Of a DNA stretch of 64,000 nucleotides, positions 47,543 to 56,716 are shown in pieces (the first letter of the stretch is position 1; each line of letters starts with the position of its first letter). The stretch is from an uncultured Mediterranea sp. Its GTDB lineage: Bacteria; Bacteroidota; Bacteroidia; Bacteroidales; Bacteroidaceae. The notes below the pieces were generated by a model that worked only from the letters and a program-made list of their open reading frames with translations, did no database searches and was not told the DNA's origin. A program made the position numbers and the translations under genes. The stretch spans positions 1 through 64,000 of the forward strand of contig NZ_CABUOL010000007.1 in the NCBI RefSeq assembly GCF_902493215.1. The letters are read 5' to 3'.

Positions 47543-48354
47543 CTTGGAGCATGTCGGACGACAAGGAACTGACTTTTTGGGATCATTTGGACGAATTGCG
47601 CAAAGTGCTCATCAGAGTGCTGTGTGTGTGGTTCGTATTGGGCGTGGGCTACTTTGTGGCTATGCCCTACCTGTTCGACAAGGTAGTGTTGGCACCTTGC
47701 AACAACGATTTCATCTTTTACGACCTGTTGCGTTATATTGGTGAACGCCTCCAATTGGAAGATGACTTCTTCACGCAAGACTTCCATGTAAAGTTGGTCA
47801 ACATCAATTTGGCAGCTCCTTTCCTGATACACATGTCTACCGCCTTTTGGATGTCGGTAGTGACCGCCGCGCCCTATCTTTTTTATGAAGTATGGCGTTT
47901 TGTCAGTCCTGCCCTCTATCCCCACGAGATGCGCGGCGTACGCAAGGCTATGCTGATAGGGACGGCGATGTTCTTCGTGGGTGTGTTGATAGGTTATTTT
48001 ATGGTCTATCCGCTGACACTTCGCTTCCTCTCCACCTATCAGCTCAGTTCGCTCATCGAGAACCAAATTTCGCTGAATTCCTACATCGACAACTTCATGA
48101 TGCTGATTCTCTGTATGGGGTTGGCTTTCGAACTGCCCTTGGTGACGTGGTTATTATCTCTGTTGGGTATCGTTCACAGGCAATTGTTGCGCAAGTACCG
48201 CCGACATGCAGTAGTGGTTATTGTTATTGTAGCCGCCATCATTACCCCTACGGGCGACCCCTTCACGCTGGCCGTAGTGGCCATACCGCTCTATCTGCTT
48301 TACGAGCTGAGCATCCTGATGATCAAAGACAAACCGGCCGAAGTGGAAGAATAG
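47539..48354 (+). CDS. tatC: Sec-independent translocase TatC
   Basis: TatC is the twin-arginine signal receptor. The 271-residue protein has the N-terminal [10 protein letters not shown] motif and six membrane segments. MSDDKEL at 47551 is an alternative start. No tatB is present, so the pathway is probably TatAC. Confidence 0.95.
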   Translation: MTWSMSDDKELTFWDHLDELRKVLIRVLCVWFVLGVGYFVAMPYLFDKVVLAPCNNDFIFYDLLRYIGERLQLEDDFFTQDFHVKLVNINLAAPFLIHMSTAFWMSVVTAAPYLFYEVWRFVSPALYPHEMRGVRKAMLIGTAMFFVGVLIGYFMVYPLTLRFLSTYQLSSLIENQISLNSYIDNFMMLILCMGLAFELPLVTWLLSLLGIVHRQLLRKYRRHAVVVIVIVAAIITPTGDPFTLAVVAIPLYLLYELSILMIKDKPAEVEE

Positions 48355-48466
48355 GCAGGTTTTATCTAATTTAACGGACAACAGCTGGTATTGGTACACT
48401 CTTTGTAAAGGATGAATCGATTTTTAATTCGATTGTTGAACCATCTAAAAAAAGGAGGATTGCCTT

Positions 48467-48586
48467 ATGGGAGCCGCAGGAAATAAAAAGCCGAAAAAGC
48501 CCAAAGATAAACATCATGTACCCGCTTACGAAAGGGATGAAATCCTGAACGAAGCCAGCAAGAAGCCAAGAAACCAGAAGAAGTGA
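48467..48586 (+). CDS. Small basic protein, 39 residues
   Basis: ATG at 48467 is preceded by a strong AAGGAGG (48453-48459) eight bases upstream, rare in this window. The product begins MGAAGNKKPKKPKDKHH and is rich in Lys and Pro, with no membrane segment. The function is not recognised. It lies between tatC and the nuclease-helicase and may share a transcript with tatC. The ribosome site is the main evidence that it is real. Confidence 0.6.
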   Translation: MGAAGNKKPKKPKDKHHVPAYERDEILNEASKKPRNQKK

Positions 48587-48649
48587 GTAATGTAGGACCC
48601 AAATAAGATTCGGTTCGGAATAAAAAATAGTTGAAACAAGTTTCAATAT

Positions 48650-48680
48650 TTTGTTCTCCACTCACCATTCCGTATCTTTG
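48650..48680 (+). promoter_or_regulatory. Promoter for the nuclease-helicase, abutting its start codon
   Basis: TTTG (48650-48653), 19 bases, TATCTTTG (48673-48680): a full consensus. The helicase ATG is at 48686, only five bases after the box. Confidence 0.8.
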
Positions 48681-48685
48681 CCTTC

Positions 48686-51600
48686 ATGGAAACTAATGAA
48701 GTGAAGGAATATTACGACCGACTGCTGGATGCTTGCAGAAACGATGTACCTTTGGAAGTAGCTTACAGACAATTGCGCGAACTGCTGGAGCAATTGTGCC
48801 GCACTCAGATGGAGGACGGCAGTTTGCAGATGACCGACCTTTCCGCCCGCATCAGCTACGTGGCGACTAAAGTCGGCCTTTCTGTTGTAGAACAGAACCG
48901 GCTTCATACTTTTCGCCTGACATCCAACCGCATACTCAACCACGAACAGGAACCTGTACGCGATAATTTGTTGCGCGATGTAAAGACACTGGCCTTTTTT
49001 GTCAAGTTCCTCACACACGAAGATATTCCCGCCCCCCTCTACCGCCTCCTGCCACGCACAGATGCCACCTATGTGACAATGCCTGTGGGGCGTCGCGTGA
49101 AACGCATGCGTGTATGCTTCCAATATGCCGACGGTACCTATCTGTATGTACAGCCACTCGACATCCTTGCAAACGAATGGCTCAAGGTGCGCTATAATGT
49201 GCCCGAAGTTAACGACGAATTCAATGAAACTTGTGAATTGTTATGGCGTCATGCACAAGTCAACCTGCTGGACGTAGTAGTGGACGAAGAAGGAGTACTC
49301 ACCCCTTCATTCATCATTCTGGAGCCTGATTACCTGATTGATATCAGTTCGCTGGCCGAATGTTTCAAAGACTACGGTCACCATCCTGCCAACTACATGC
49401 TGGCACGTCTGCAACCCTCGGAAAACACACGACCGCTGCTGTTGGGTAACATTGCCAACCTCTTCCTGGACGAATGGATACACGCGAAAGACGAGCCAGA
49501 CTACCTGGCGTGCATGAAGAAAGCCTTCCGCACCTATCCGCTAGAACTGGCTGCCTGCGAGGAACTGCGCGACACAGCCAAGGAAAGACAGTTTTTTGCC
49601 GACTGCCGCCTGCATTTCGAAAACATCCGACGGACGGTGAACGAGACTTTTCCAACCCCCGGCTATAACCTCGACAAAAACGATGCCGTACTCGAGCCTT
49701 CGTACATCTGTGAAGCACTGGGACTGCAAGGACGCCTTGACTACATGCAACGCGACATGACTTCGTTCATCGAAATGAAGTCGGGCAAAGCCGACGAATA
49801 TGCCATACGCGGCAAGATAGAGCCCAAGGAAAACAACCGCGTACAGATGTTGCTGTACCAAGCCGTACTGGAGTATGCAATGGGAATGGACCATCGTCAC
49901 GTAAAAGCCTACCTGTTCTACACACGCTATCCGCTACTCTACCCCTCGCGCCCGTCTTGGGCCATGGTACGCAGAGTGATGAACGTGCGCAATCGCATTG
50001 TCGAAGCGGAGTATGGTATCCAATTGAGAAACAACATCGAATATACGGCCTACAAGTTCAAGGACCTGCAACCTAATGTATTGAACGAACGTAACTTGGA
50101 CGGCAAGTTCTGGCGGGAGTATTTATGTCCGCCTATTCAACGCCTGTCGGAGAGGTTGACAACTTTGTCTGCATTGGAGAAGAAATATTTCTATGCACTC
50201 TACAACTTCATCACAAAAGAGCTCTATACCTCAAAATCGGGAGACGTAGAAGGGTTAAGTCGCACAGGAGCCGCCTCCCTATGGCTGGCTACCCTTGACG
50301 AAAAGTGCGAGGCAGGCGAAATCCTTTACAACCTGACCATTCAGGACAATCATGCGGCCGACCCACACAAGCCCTACCTACAACTGACCCGACAAGGAGG
50401 AGAGGAAGAAGCGTTGGCCAACTTTCGGGCAGGAGACGCCGTAGTGCTCTACGAGCGTAACTCGGCACAAGACAACGTAACCAACCGAATGATATTCAAA
50501 GGTAATGTAGAATATATATCCGAGCAAACAATCCGCCTTCGCCTGCGTGCCTCGCAACAAAATGCCAGCGTATTACCTGCCGACAGCCGATATGCCATCG
50601 AACATGATTTTATGGATACTTCTTTCCGTAGCATGTATCAGGGTCTTGCATCCTTTCTGTCGGCACCCAAACGGAGACGTGATTTGCTGTTGGGACGTCG
50701 CGAACCTGCCTTCGACGAAAGTTATCAGGAGAAAATCAGTACAGCAGCGGACGATTTCGCCCGTATCACTCTCAAGGCTCTGGCTGCCCGCGACCTCTTT
50801 TTGCTGATAGGCCCGCCAGGCACAGGAAAGACCTCCCGCGCCCTTCGGAGCATGGTGGAAGCCTTCTACAAAGAAGGCAGACAGATATTGCTCATGTCCT
50901 ACACCAACAGGGCGGTAGACGAAATCTGCAAGACCCTGTCGGCCATAGAACCTGCCATCGATTACATCCGCATGGGCAGCGAACTGGCCTGCGAAGCGGC
51001 CTACCGTCCGCATCTCATCGAAAACATATTGGAGGAATGCAACAACCGCCGCGAAGTACAGTCACGTATAGCCCGTTGCAGGGTATTTGTAGGAACTGTA
51101 GCCACTCTCTCTGCCAAACCCGACCTTTTCCGGCTGAAACATTTCGACGTGGCCATCGTAGATGAAGCTACACAGATTCTAGAGCCTCAGCTACTGGGAC
51201 TTCTCTGTACTTGCAATTCAGATGATCGGGAAGCTATCGGCAAGTTTGTCCTGATAGGCGATCACAAGCAATTGCCTGCCGTCGTGCAACAATCTTCCGA
51301 CCAGTCAGAGGTTTGCGATGAAAAATTACGAAGTTTCGGCATGTACAATCTGAAAGACTCGTTATTTGAACGCCTTTACCGCCACTTTTCCGTTCAAAGC
51401 GCGCTGAAGGGACGCAATGGCTTTCTGTCAGAACCCAGTTTCGACATGCTCTGCCGCCAGGGACGCATGAACGAAGAAGTGGCATTGTTTCCCAACCAGG
51501 CTTTCTATGGCGGCCTGCTGCAACCAATCGGCCTGCCTCATCAGCAAGGTCGCCTTGAGTTAGCTCCAGGTCTTGAAAGCCATCCGTTGGCAGCAATATT

Positions 51601-52096
51601 GACACAACGGGTAGCTTTCTTGCCTTCGGTAGCAGGCCCCGCCAGCCAGTCAGTTAAAATCAATCCTATAGAGGCTCAAATTGCCGCCCAACTGGCAGAA
51701 GCTGTCTACAGACAATACACAGCCTTGGGATGCTTCTCTCCCCAAATGACTTTGGGTATCATCACTCCCTATCGAAGCCAGATAGCCCTCATCCGAAAAA
51801 CAATTGAATCGTTGGGAATAACAGAGTTGAGAGACATTTTGGTAGACACAGTAGAACGTTTTCAAGGTAGCGAACGCGATGTCATCATTTATTCCTTCTG
51901 TATTAATCGTCCCTACCAACTGAAATTTCTGTCAAATCTGACTGAAGACAATGGGGTTGTGGTAGACAGGAAACTGAATGTAGCTCTGACACGTGCTCGC
52001 AAGCAGATGTTCATCATTGGAGTACCCGAACTGCTGAAAATGAATCCTATTTATGCCGAACTACTCCGTTTTTTGGAAAAATTAAAGGACAAGTGA
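48686..52096 (+). CDS. Dna2-like nuclease-helicase
   Basis: The 1136-residue protein has an N-terminal PD-(D/E)xK nuclease (GRLDYM near 350, FIEMKSGK near 363) and a C-terminal superfamily 1B helicase: Walker A GPPGTGKT near 709, DEATQ, GDHKQLPAV, TPYRSQ, DTVERFQGSERD and NVALTRARKQM. This order is that of Dna2-type enzymes. A cysteine cluster for Fe-S binding is not evident. A role in DNA end processing is inferred. It is a single-gene unit with a terminator. Confidence 0.88.
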   Translation: METNEVKEYYDRLLDACRNDVPLEVAYRQLRELLEQLCRTQMEDGSLQMTDLSARISYVATKVGLSVVEQNRLHTFRLTSNRILNHEQEPVRDNLLRDVKTLAFFVKFLTHEDIPAPLYRLLPRTDATYVTMPVGRRVKRMRVCFQYADGTYLYVQPLDILANEWLKVRYNVPEVNDEFNETCELLWRHAQVNLLDVVVDEEGVLTPSFIILEPDYLIDISSLAECFKDYGHHPANYMLARLQPSENTRPLLLGNIANLFLDEWIHAKDEPDYLACMKKAFRTYPLELAACEELRDTAKERQFFADCRLHFENIRRTVNETFPTPGYNLDKNDAVLEPSYICEALGLQGRLDYMQRDMTSFIEMKSGKADEYAIRGKIEPKENNRVQMLLYQAVLEYAMGMDHRHVKAYLFYTRYPLLYPSRPSWAMVRRVMNVRNRIVEAEYGIQLRNNIEYTAYKFKDLQPNVLNERNLDGKFWREYLCPPIQRLSERLTTLSALEKKYFYALYNFITKELYTSKSGDVEGLSRTGAASLWLATLDEKCEAGEILYNLTIQDNHAADPHKPYLQLTRQGGEEEALANFRAGDAVVLYERNSAQDNVTNRMIFKGNVEYISEQTIRLRLRASQQNASVLPADSRYAIEHDFMDTSFRSMYQGLASFLSAPKRRRDLLLGRREPAFDESYQEKISTAADDFARITLKALAARDLFLLIGPPGTGKTSRALRSMVEAFYKEGRQILLMSYTNRAVDEICKTLSAIEPAIDYIRMGSELACEAAYRPHLIENILEECNNRREVQSRIARCRVFVGTVATLSAKPDLFRLKHFDVAIVDEATQILEPQLLGLLCTCNSDDREAIGKFVLIGDHKQLPAVVQQSSDQSEVCDEKLRSFGMYNLKDSLFERLYRHFSVQSALKGRNGFLSEPSFDMLCRQGRMNEEVALFPNQAFYGGLLQPIGLPHQQGRLELAPGLESHPLAAILTQRVAFLPSVAGPASQSVKINPIEAQIAAQLAEAVYRQYTALGCFSPQMTLGIITPYRSQIALIRKTIESLGITELRDILVDTVERFQGSERDVIIYSFCINRPYQLKFLSNLTEDNGVVVDRKLNVALTRARKQMFIIGVPELLKMNPIYAELLRFLEKLKDK

Positions 52097-52231
52097 TACA
52101 AGTTATCAGATTTATTGTTATATTTGCCACACGTTTTTTTCATAGAGATTTAGATTTAAGGTTAGAAGAATTGTGGAAGTCGTGAGACTTCCCTTTTTTT
52201 TTATATGCCTTGCACATCCCATAAAGACAAG

Positions 52232-52293
52232 AAAAAAGACTGTATTCGAAGATAGGATTCTTTATTTCCTCTGTTCGGATACAGTCTTTTTTT
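52232..52293. terminator. Bidirectional terminator between helicase and exuT-like gene
   Basis: AAAAAAGACTGTATTCGAA (52232-52250) pairs with TTCGGATACAGTCTTTTTTT (52274-52293), with A and T runs on both sides. Confidence 0.85.
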
Positions 52294-52313
52294 ATTTACT
52301 TCAGCCCGAATGT

Positions 52314-53792
52314 TCAGTCAATCACGACAGGTTTATATTTAGGTACTAATATTTTCAACATGCTCCAACCAACAAGATAGGCTACGGCGCAGATACAGAA
52401 AATGATGAAATAACCGGCAGGTTTTCCTTCAAAGCCCATGAACTGCATATTTGTGCGGGCTGCATAATCAAACAACTTGCCCGATCCTATATTGATAAGG
52501 AAAGAACTGATACCACCCGCCATTCCATTGAAGCCTGTGATTGTGGCCACCACACTGTGGGGGAACAAATCGCTGGCTACTGAATACAAGTTAGCCGACC
52601 AGGATTGATGGGCAGCTCCTGCCAATCCGATAATGATGACAGGGAACCAGTAAGAATAGTTGCCCAACGGTTGAGCGAACAATGCCAGCAAAGGAATCAC
52701 AGCAAAGATAAACATGGCCTGCATACGTGCCATATAGGGATTCTTGCCTGTACGATTGATGATAATGGTAGGCAGTTTTCCGCCATAGATGGACAACATG
52801 GTAATAGCATACAGCACGAAAATAAGTAACTGCGCAATACCAGTATCTGAAGAAAAGCCATATACATCGGAAATATAGGCGGGCGTCCAGAAAAGGAAGA
52901 ACCACCAAACACCATCTGTAGTAAACTTGGCCAGTACAATAGCCCACGTCTGCTGATAGGAAAGGCATTGGAGCAAGCTCAATTTCTTTGCAGGCTTCGT
53001 CGGATGGCTTTCCTCCTGGCTGTCTGCTTGTTTTTCATTCGCCTTGTCCTGCTGGATGTAAGCCAGCTCGGCTTGATTGACATGGGGGCTTTCTTCTGGT
53101 TTCTTATATATGAAAAGCCATATCCCCATCCATATAAATCCCAATCCACCGATGATGACAAAAGCCATTTCCCAACCATTTCCTACACCCAAGTCTTGAA
53201 AATATCGGGCCAATGAAGGGATGGTAATGGGTGCAACCAACGCTCCGATGGTAGAACCTGCATTAAAGATGGAAGTGGCGTAAGCCCTGTCTTTCTGAGG
53301 GAAATATTCCGCCGTTACCTTGACTGCCGCTGGGAAGTTACCAGCCTCACCTATTCCCAAGATGACACGTGCGGCAATGAAGAAATAAACACTGGTAATG
53401 GTTATGGTCGAAGCGATGGCACCTGTAGCCGAAACCATTTCGGCCGCACTTTCAATCCCCACGACGTGCTCTGTGGCCCATCCGCATACTGCGTGCAGGC
53501 AGGCACCCAATGACCATACGAAAATGGCCCACATATAACCTTTCTTGGTTCCCATCCAGTCGATGAAACGGCCGGCAAAAATATTGGCTATAGCATATAC
53601 GAGGGCAAAAGTACCCGTAATATTACCATAATGAATGTCTGTCCAATGGAACTCGGGGGCAATGAAATCTTTCCACGTGAGCGAAAGCACCTGTCGGTCC
53701 ATATAGTTGACCGTAGTGGCAAAGAAGAGCATAGCGCAGATGGTCCATCGGTAATTGGTCATCTTGCTTACTGTTTTTTGAATCGTATTCAT
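52314..53792 (-). CDS. MFS transporter, ExuT-like hexuronate family
   Basis: The 492-residue protein has 12 membrane segments and the anion:cation symporter (ACS) family features, including NYMDRQVLS near residue 29 and GRFIDWMGTKKG. Related proteins import hexuronates, galactonate or glucarate. The start at 53792 (MNTIQKT) is preferred over 53858. With kduI upstream, import of a uronate or its breakdown product is the likely job, but substrate cannot be read from sequence. Confidence 0.85.
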   Translation of the reverse strand: MNTIQKTVSKMTNYRWTICAMLFFATTVNYMDRQVLSLTWKDFIAPEFHWTDIHYGNITGTFALVYAIANIFAGRFIDWMGTKKGYMWAIFVWSLGACLHAVCGWATEHVVGIESAAEMVSATGAIASTITITSVYFFIAARVILGIGEAGNFPAAVKVTAEYFPQKDRAYATSIFNAGSTIGALVAPITIPSLARYFQDLGVGNGWEMAFVIIGGLGFIWMGIWLFIYKKPEESPHVNQAELAYIQQDKANEKQADSQEESHPTKPAKKLSLLQCLSYQQTWAIVLAKFTTDGVWWFFLFWTPAYISDVYGFSSDTGIAQLLIFVLYAITMLSIYGGKLPTIIINRTGKNPYMARMQAMFIFAVIPLLALFAQPLGNYSYWFPVIIIGLAGAAHQSWSANLYSVASDLFPHSVVATITGFNGMAGGISSFLINIGSGKLFDYAARTNMQFMGFEGKPAGYFIIFCICAVAYLVGWSMLKILVPKYKPVVID

Positions 53793-53877
53793 GATAATAG
53801 ATCGTTGTTCCTCTCTATACAAGAAGAGAAGATTTCGTGTCAATTCTATGTGTAACAATGAAGGATATGTATCCTGT

Positions 53878-53926
53878 CAAAAAAACGACAAATGGGTATA
53901 GAACCTTCTTGTGGCCTACACCCATT
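53878..53926 (-). terminator. Hairpin between kduI and exuT-like gene
   Basis: AAATGGGTATAG (53889-53900) pairs with CTACACCCATTT (53915-53926), with a T run on the minus strand (53878-53884). It could reduce read-through from kduI. Confidence 0.6.
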
Positions 53927-53939
53927 TGCACATCATTTT

Positions 53940-54896
53940 TTATTTCATATCCAAATATTTGATCTCGTCTTTGTCGCTATACTTCAGGTTTTCGCCACCC
54001 ATACCCCAGATGAAGCTATAATTGCTTGTACCGGCAGCAGCGTGGATGCTCCACTCAGGCGAAGTGATGGCCTGCTCGTTGTGCAACCATACGAGACGTT
54101 CTTCCTGAGGTTCACCCATCAGATGGCAAATGGCATTGCCCTCAGATACGTTGAAATAGAAGTAAGCCTCCATACGACGGGTATGTGTGTGGGCAGGCAT
54201 TGTATTCCATACAGAGCCGGGAGCCAACTCGGTCAGACCCATCTGAAGCTGGTTGGTACCGCCGTTCTTCACTCTTTCCAAAACATCCTTTACGATGAGC
54301 TGGTTCACTACACGGTCGTTGCTGTCTTCCATCTTTCCATAGTGGTCGGAGATGGCAAGAGCATATTTCTTGGGCTCAGCCTTCTGAGCTTTTACATCGG
54401 TCGTAATCAGCTGGGTAACATACTGCTTGTATGCGGGAGCCGAGTTGATGTAGAACTTGGCAGGCTTCGTAGCATCGTTGCTCTTGAAAGTCACTTCCTT
54501 GTTGCCACAACCTACGTAGAGGGCTTCCTTGTATTTCATGGGATATTCCTTGCCGTCTACTGTAACCACGCCGTCGCCACCAATGTTGATGACGCCCAAC
54601 TCGCGACGCTCGAGGAAGTAAGTGATTTCAGGACCCAGTTCACGGAAAGTTTCCAGTTTCAATACCTTGTTAACAGGCATCACACCACCATAAATCAGAC
54701 GGTCGTAGAGAGTGTAGGTCAGGTTGATTTCATCGGGAGACAGAACCTTCTCCATCATGAAGGAACTGCGCAGACGCTCTGTGTCGTAGTGCTTTACGTC
54801 CAACGGATGACAGGCTGTCTGTACTTTGTAATTCATTTGGGCACTGGCCGTAACGGCAGCCATGCCTAACATCATTGCGATTGCTAACTTTTTCAT
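53940..54896 (-). CDS. kduI: 5-keto-4-deoxyuronate isomerase with signal peptide
   Basis: KduI isomerises 4-deoxy-L-threo-5-hexosulose uronate to 3-deoxy-D-glycero-2,5-hexodiulosonate in pectin and glycosaminoglycan catabolism. The 318-residue protein keeps the metal ligands His236, His238, Glu243 (HTHTRRME) and His285 (SIHAAAG). Residues 1-20 (ending AVTASAQ) form a signal peptide absent from the E. coli enzyme, which starts at the equivalent of residue 21. It probably acts in the periplasm; this is inferred. Confidence 0.88.
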   Translation of the reverse strand: MKKLAIAMMLGMAAVTASAQMNYKVQTACHPLDVKHYDTERLRSSFMMEKVLSPDEINLTYTLYDRLIYGGVMPVNKVLKLETFRELGPEITYFLERRELGVINIGGDGVVTVDGKEYPMKYKEALYVGCGNKEVTFKSNDATKPAKFYINSAPAYKQYVTQLITTDVKAQKAEPKKYALAISDHYGKMEDSNDRVVNQLIVKDVLERVKNGGTNQLQMGLTELAPGSVWNTMPAHTHTRRMEAYFYFNVSEGNAICHLMGEPQEERLVWLHNEQAITSPEWSIHAAAGTSNYSFIWGMGGENLKYSDKDEIKYLDMK

Positions 54897-54957
54897 ATTC
54901 AGTATATAATCTATTAAATAAAATTCTTTCTATTTTTTCTTTATGCCATGTTCAGTT

Positions 54958-56331
54958 TTACTTGGCAGCCTGCTTGGCTTCTTTCTCACTACGGATGATG
55001 ATGCGGCGGTTGATAACCATCATCACAACTGCTATCAGAGCAAGCAACGCACCACCTACATACGAAAGTTTTACACCTCTATAGATGGTCCATCCGAAGA
55101 GGGAGGAAGCAAAGTCGAGTGCGCCACCCGAGAAACCTTCAGGAATATGGGCTGTAGGGTCGTGTGTCTCGGCATAAACATTGTTGGCAGCCAAGGTAAA
55201 GTCGGGAGCCATGTCAGTCACGAAATAAAGACCCACGATAAGAGCAACCAAACCTACAATCAGCGTCTTCAACACGTTGCCTTTTGTAAAGGGCAGTACC
55301 ATGGGGAAGAGGTAGAACATACCAGCCAGCGATGCTAGCGGGAGGAACTGATTGCCAGGGAGGAATACAGCTAGGGCGAGAATGACAGGAATCAGAATGA
55401 CTGATGCCACAAGGGTGGCAGGATGGCCGATAACCAAGGCTGGGCTCATACCGATGTGTACCTTCTTGCCGTTGAATTTAGTCTTTACGAGTTCGGAAGT
55501 CTTTTCGGAAATGGGCTTCAGACCTTCGATGAACAGCGAAGTGATGCGCGGAATGAGCTCCATCACAGCTCCCATCGTGATACCCAGGAAGAGCACCTTC
55601 TTGATGTCGAGCTGGGCAGCCCAACCGATGAGCATACCTACGATAACACCCAATACGAGCGGTTCGCCTATCACGCCAAACTTCTTCTTCATGCCGTCAG
55701 CATCGATGTCCAGCTTCGAGAAGCCAGGAATCTTGTCCAGTGCCTTGTTGATGAGGATGGCGAAAGGCACGAAGCTCTGACAGAAGGGCTGAGGAATGGA
55801 AATGCCGTTCAGGTCATAATACTTCTGGAACTTGTCGGCTGTAAGGTCGGCACACACCAAAGTGATGACATAGCAGACGATAGCGGCAAAGTAACCCCAT
55901 GCCAGGCTTTCGCCCATCACGAAATAGGCCACGGCACCGATGAAGGCAAAATGCCAATAGTTCCACAAGTCGATATTCACCGTACGTGTAGTTTTGGTGA
56001 TAAGCATCAGCAGGTTTATACCCAGACAGATGGGGATAATCAGAGCACCCACGGCCGTGTTGTAGGCTACGGCAGCGGCGGCAGGCCACCCCATGTCGAA
56101 GACATTCAGTTGCAGGTGATAGAGGTCGGAAATGGCTTTCAGGGGGTTGTCGAAGTTGGTCGTCAGCAAAGCGGTAACCACACCCAGACCTACGAAACCG
56201 ACTCCTACGCAAAGGCCCGACTTCAGCGCCTTTCCGAATTTCATGCCAATGCACAAACCAATAATTGTAAAGATAATAGGCATCATAACCGATGCGCCAA
56301 GGCTGATGATATAGCCGAAAACTTGTTCCAT
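54958..56331 (-). CDS. Galactitol-type PTS EIIC-like permease
   Basis: The 457-residue membrane protein closely follows the galactitol EIIC family: NIDLWNYWH near 125, FGVIGEPLVLG near 233, and GMSPALVIGHPATLVASV near 320. No EIIA or EIIB gene is nearby, and Bacteroidetes normally lack sugar PTS. It may work as a phosphorylation-independent transporter; the substrate could be a deoxyuronate or hexuronate, judging by kduI. It has its own promoter at 56395-56424. Confidence 0.82.
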   Translation of the reverse strand: MEQVFGYIISLGASVMMPIIFTIIGLCIGMKFGKALKSGLCVGVGFVGLGVVTALLTTNFDNPLKAISDLYHLQLNVFDMGWPAAAAVAYNTAVGALIIPICLGINLLMLITKTTRTVNIDLWNYWHFAFIGAVAYFVMGESLAWGYFAAIVCYVITLVCADLTADKFQKYYDLNGISIPQPFCQSFVPFAILINKALDKIPGFSKLDIDADGMKKKFGVIGEPLVLGVIVGMLIGWAAQLDIKKVLFLGITMGAVMELIPRITSLFIEGLKPISEKTSELVKTKFNGKKVHIGMSPALVIGHPATLVASVILIPVILALAVFLPGNQFLPLASLAGMFYLFPMVLPFTKGNVLKTLIVGLVALIVGLYFVTDMAPDFTLAANNVYAETHDPTAHIPEGFSGGALDFASSLFGWTIYRGVKLSYVGGALLALIAVVMMVINRRIIIRSEKEAKQAAK

Positions 56332-56716
56332 TCTCTTTTGTTTTTGATATGATTAAATTTATGTTTTACAAGAGTCTGAATGAAAATTCGGTGTCAAATT
56401 TAGCTCTTTTCTTCATTATTCAAAAAAGAAAGCCTTTAATTATTGGAAAAAGGGATGATTTTATATCTTTTTTGCCGTTTGCGTGCACAAAAAGACTCGT
56501 TCTCGCACACGAAAACCGCCGCCACTCCTATTTTGCCTTTAAAAAGTGCACCAGATTTTCCTACAATAACCTTTGTCAGAGGACGTAGGCAGGCAGCCTC
56601 CTGTGCAATGGATGAAGATACGGCGGCTGGAATCGGATGGTCCTTCAAGAGAGGAGCTTTCATTGTCATGTTTTTTCATTCAAAAGAAATGCCCCGGCAA
56701 TCGTCGGAAAGAAAGT
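56332..56716. other. Intergenic region upstream of the EIIC gene
   Basis: In these 385 bases I see the EIIC promoter only. On the minus strand, TAAATTTG (plus 56395-56402) lies 18 bases from TTTG (plus 56421-56424). Short ORFs here have no convincing start context. It could hold gene remnants, but none is recognisable. Confidence 0.5.
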
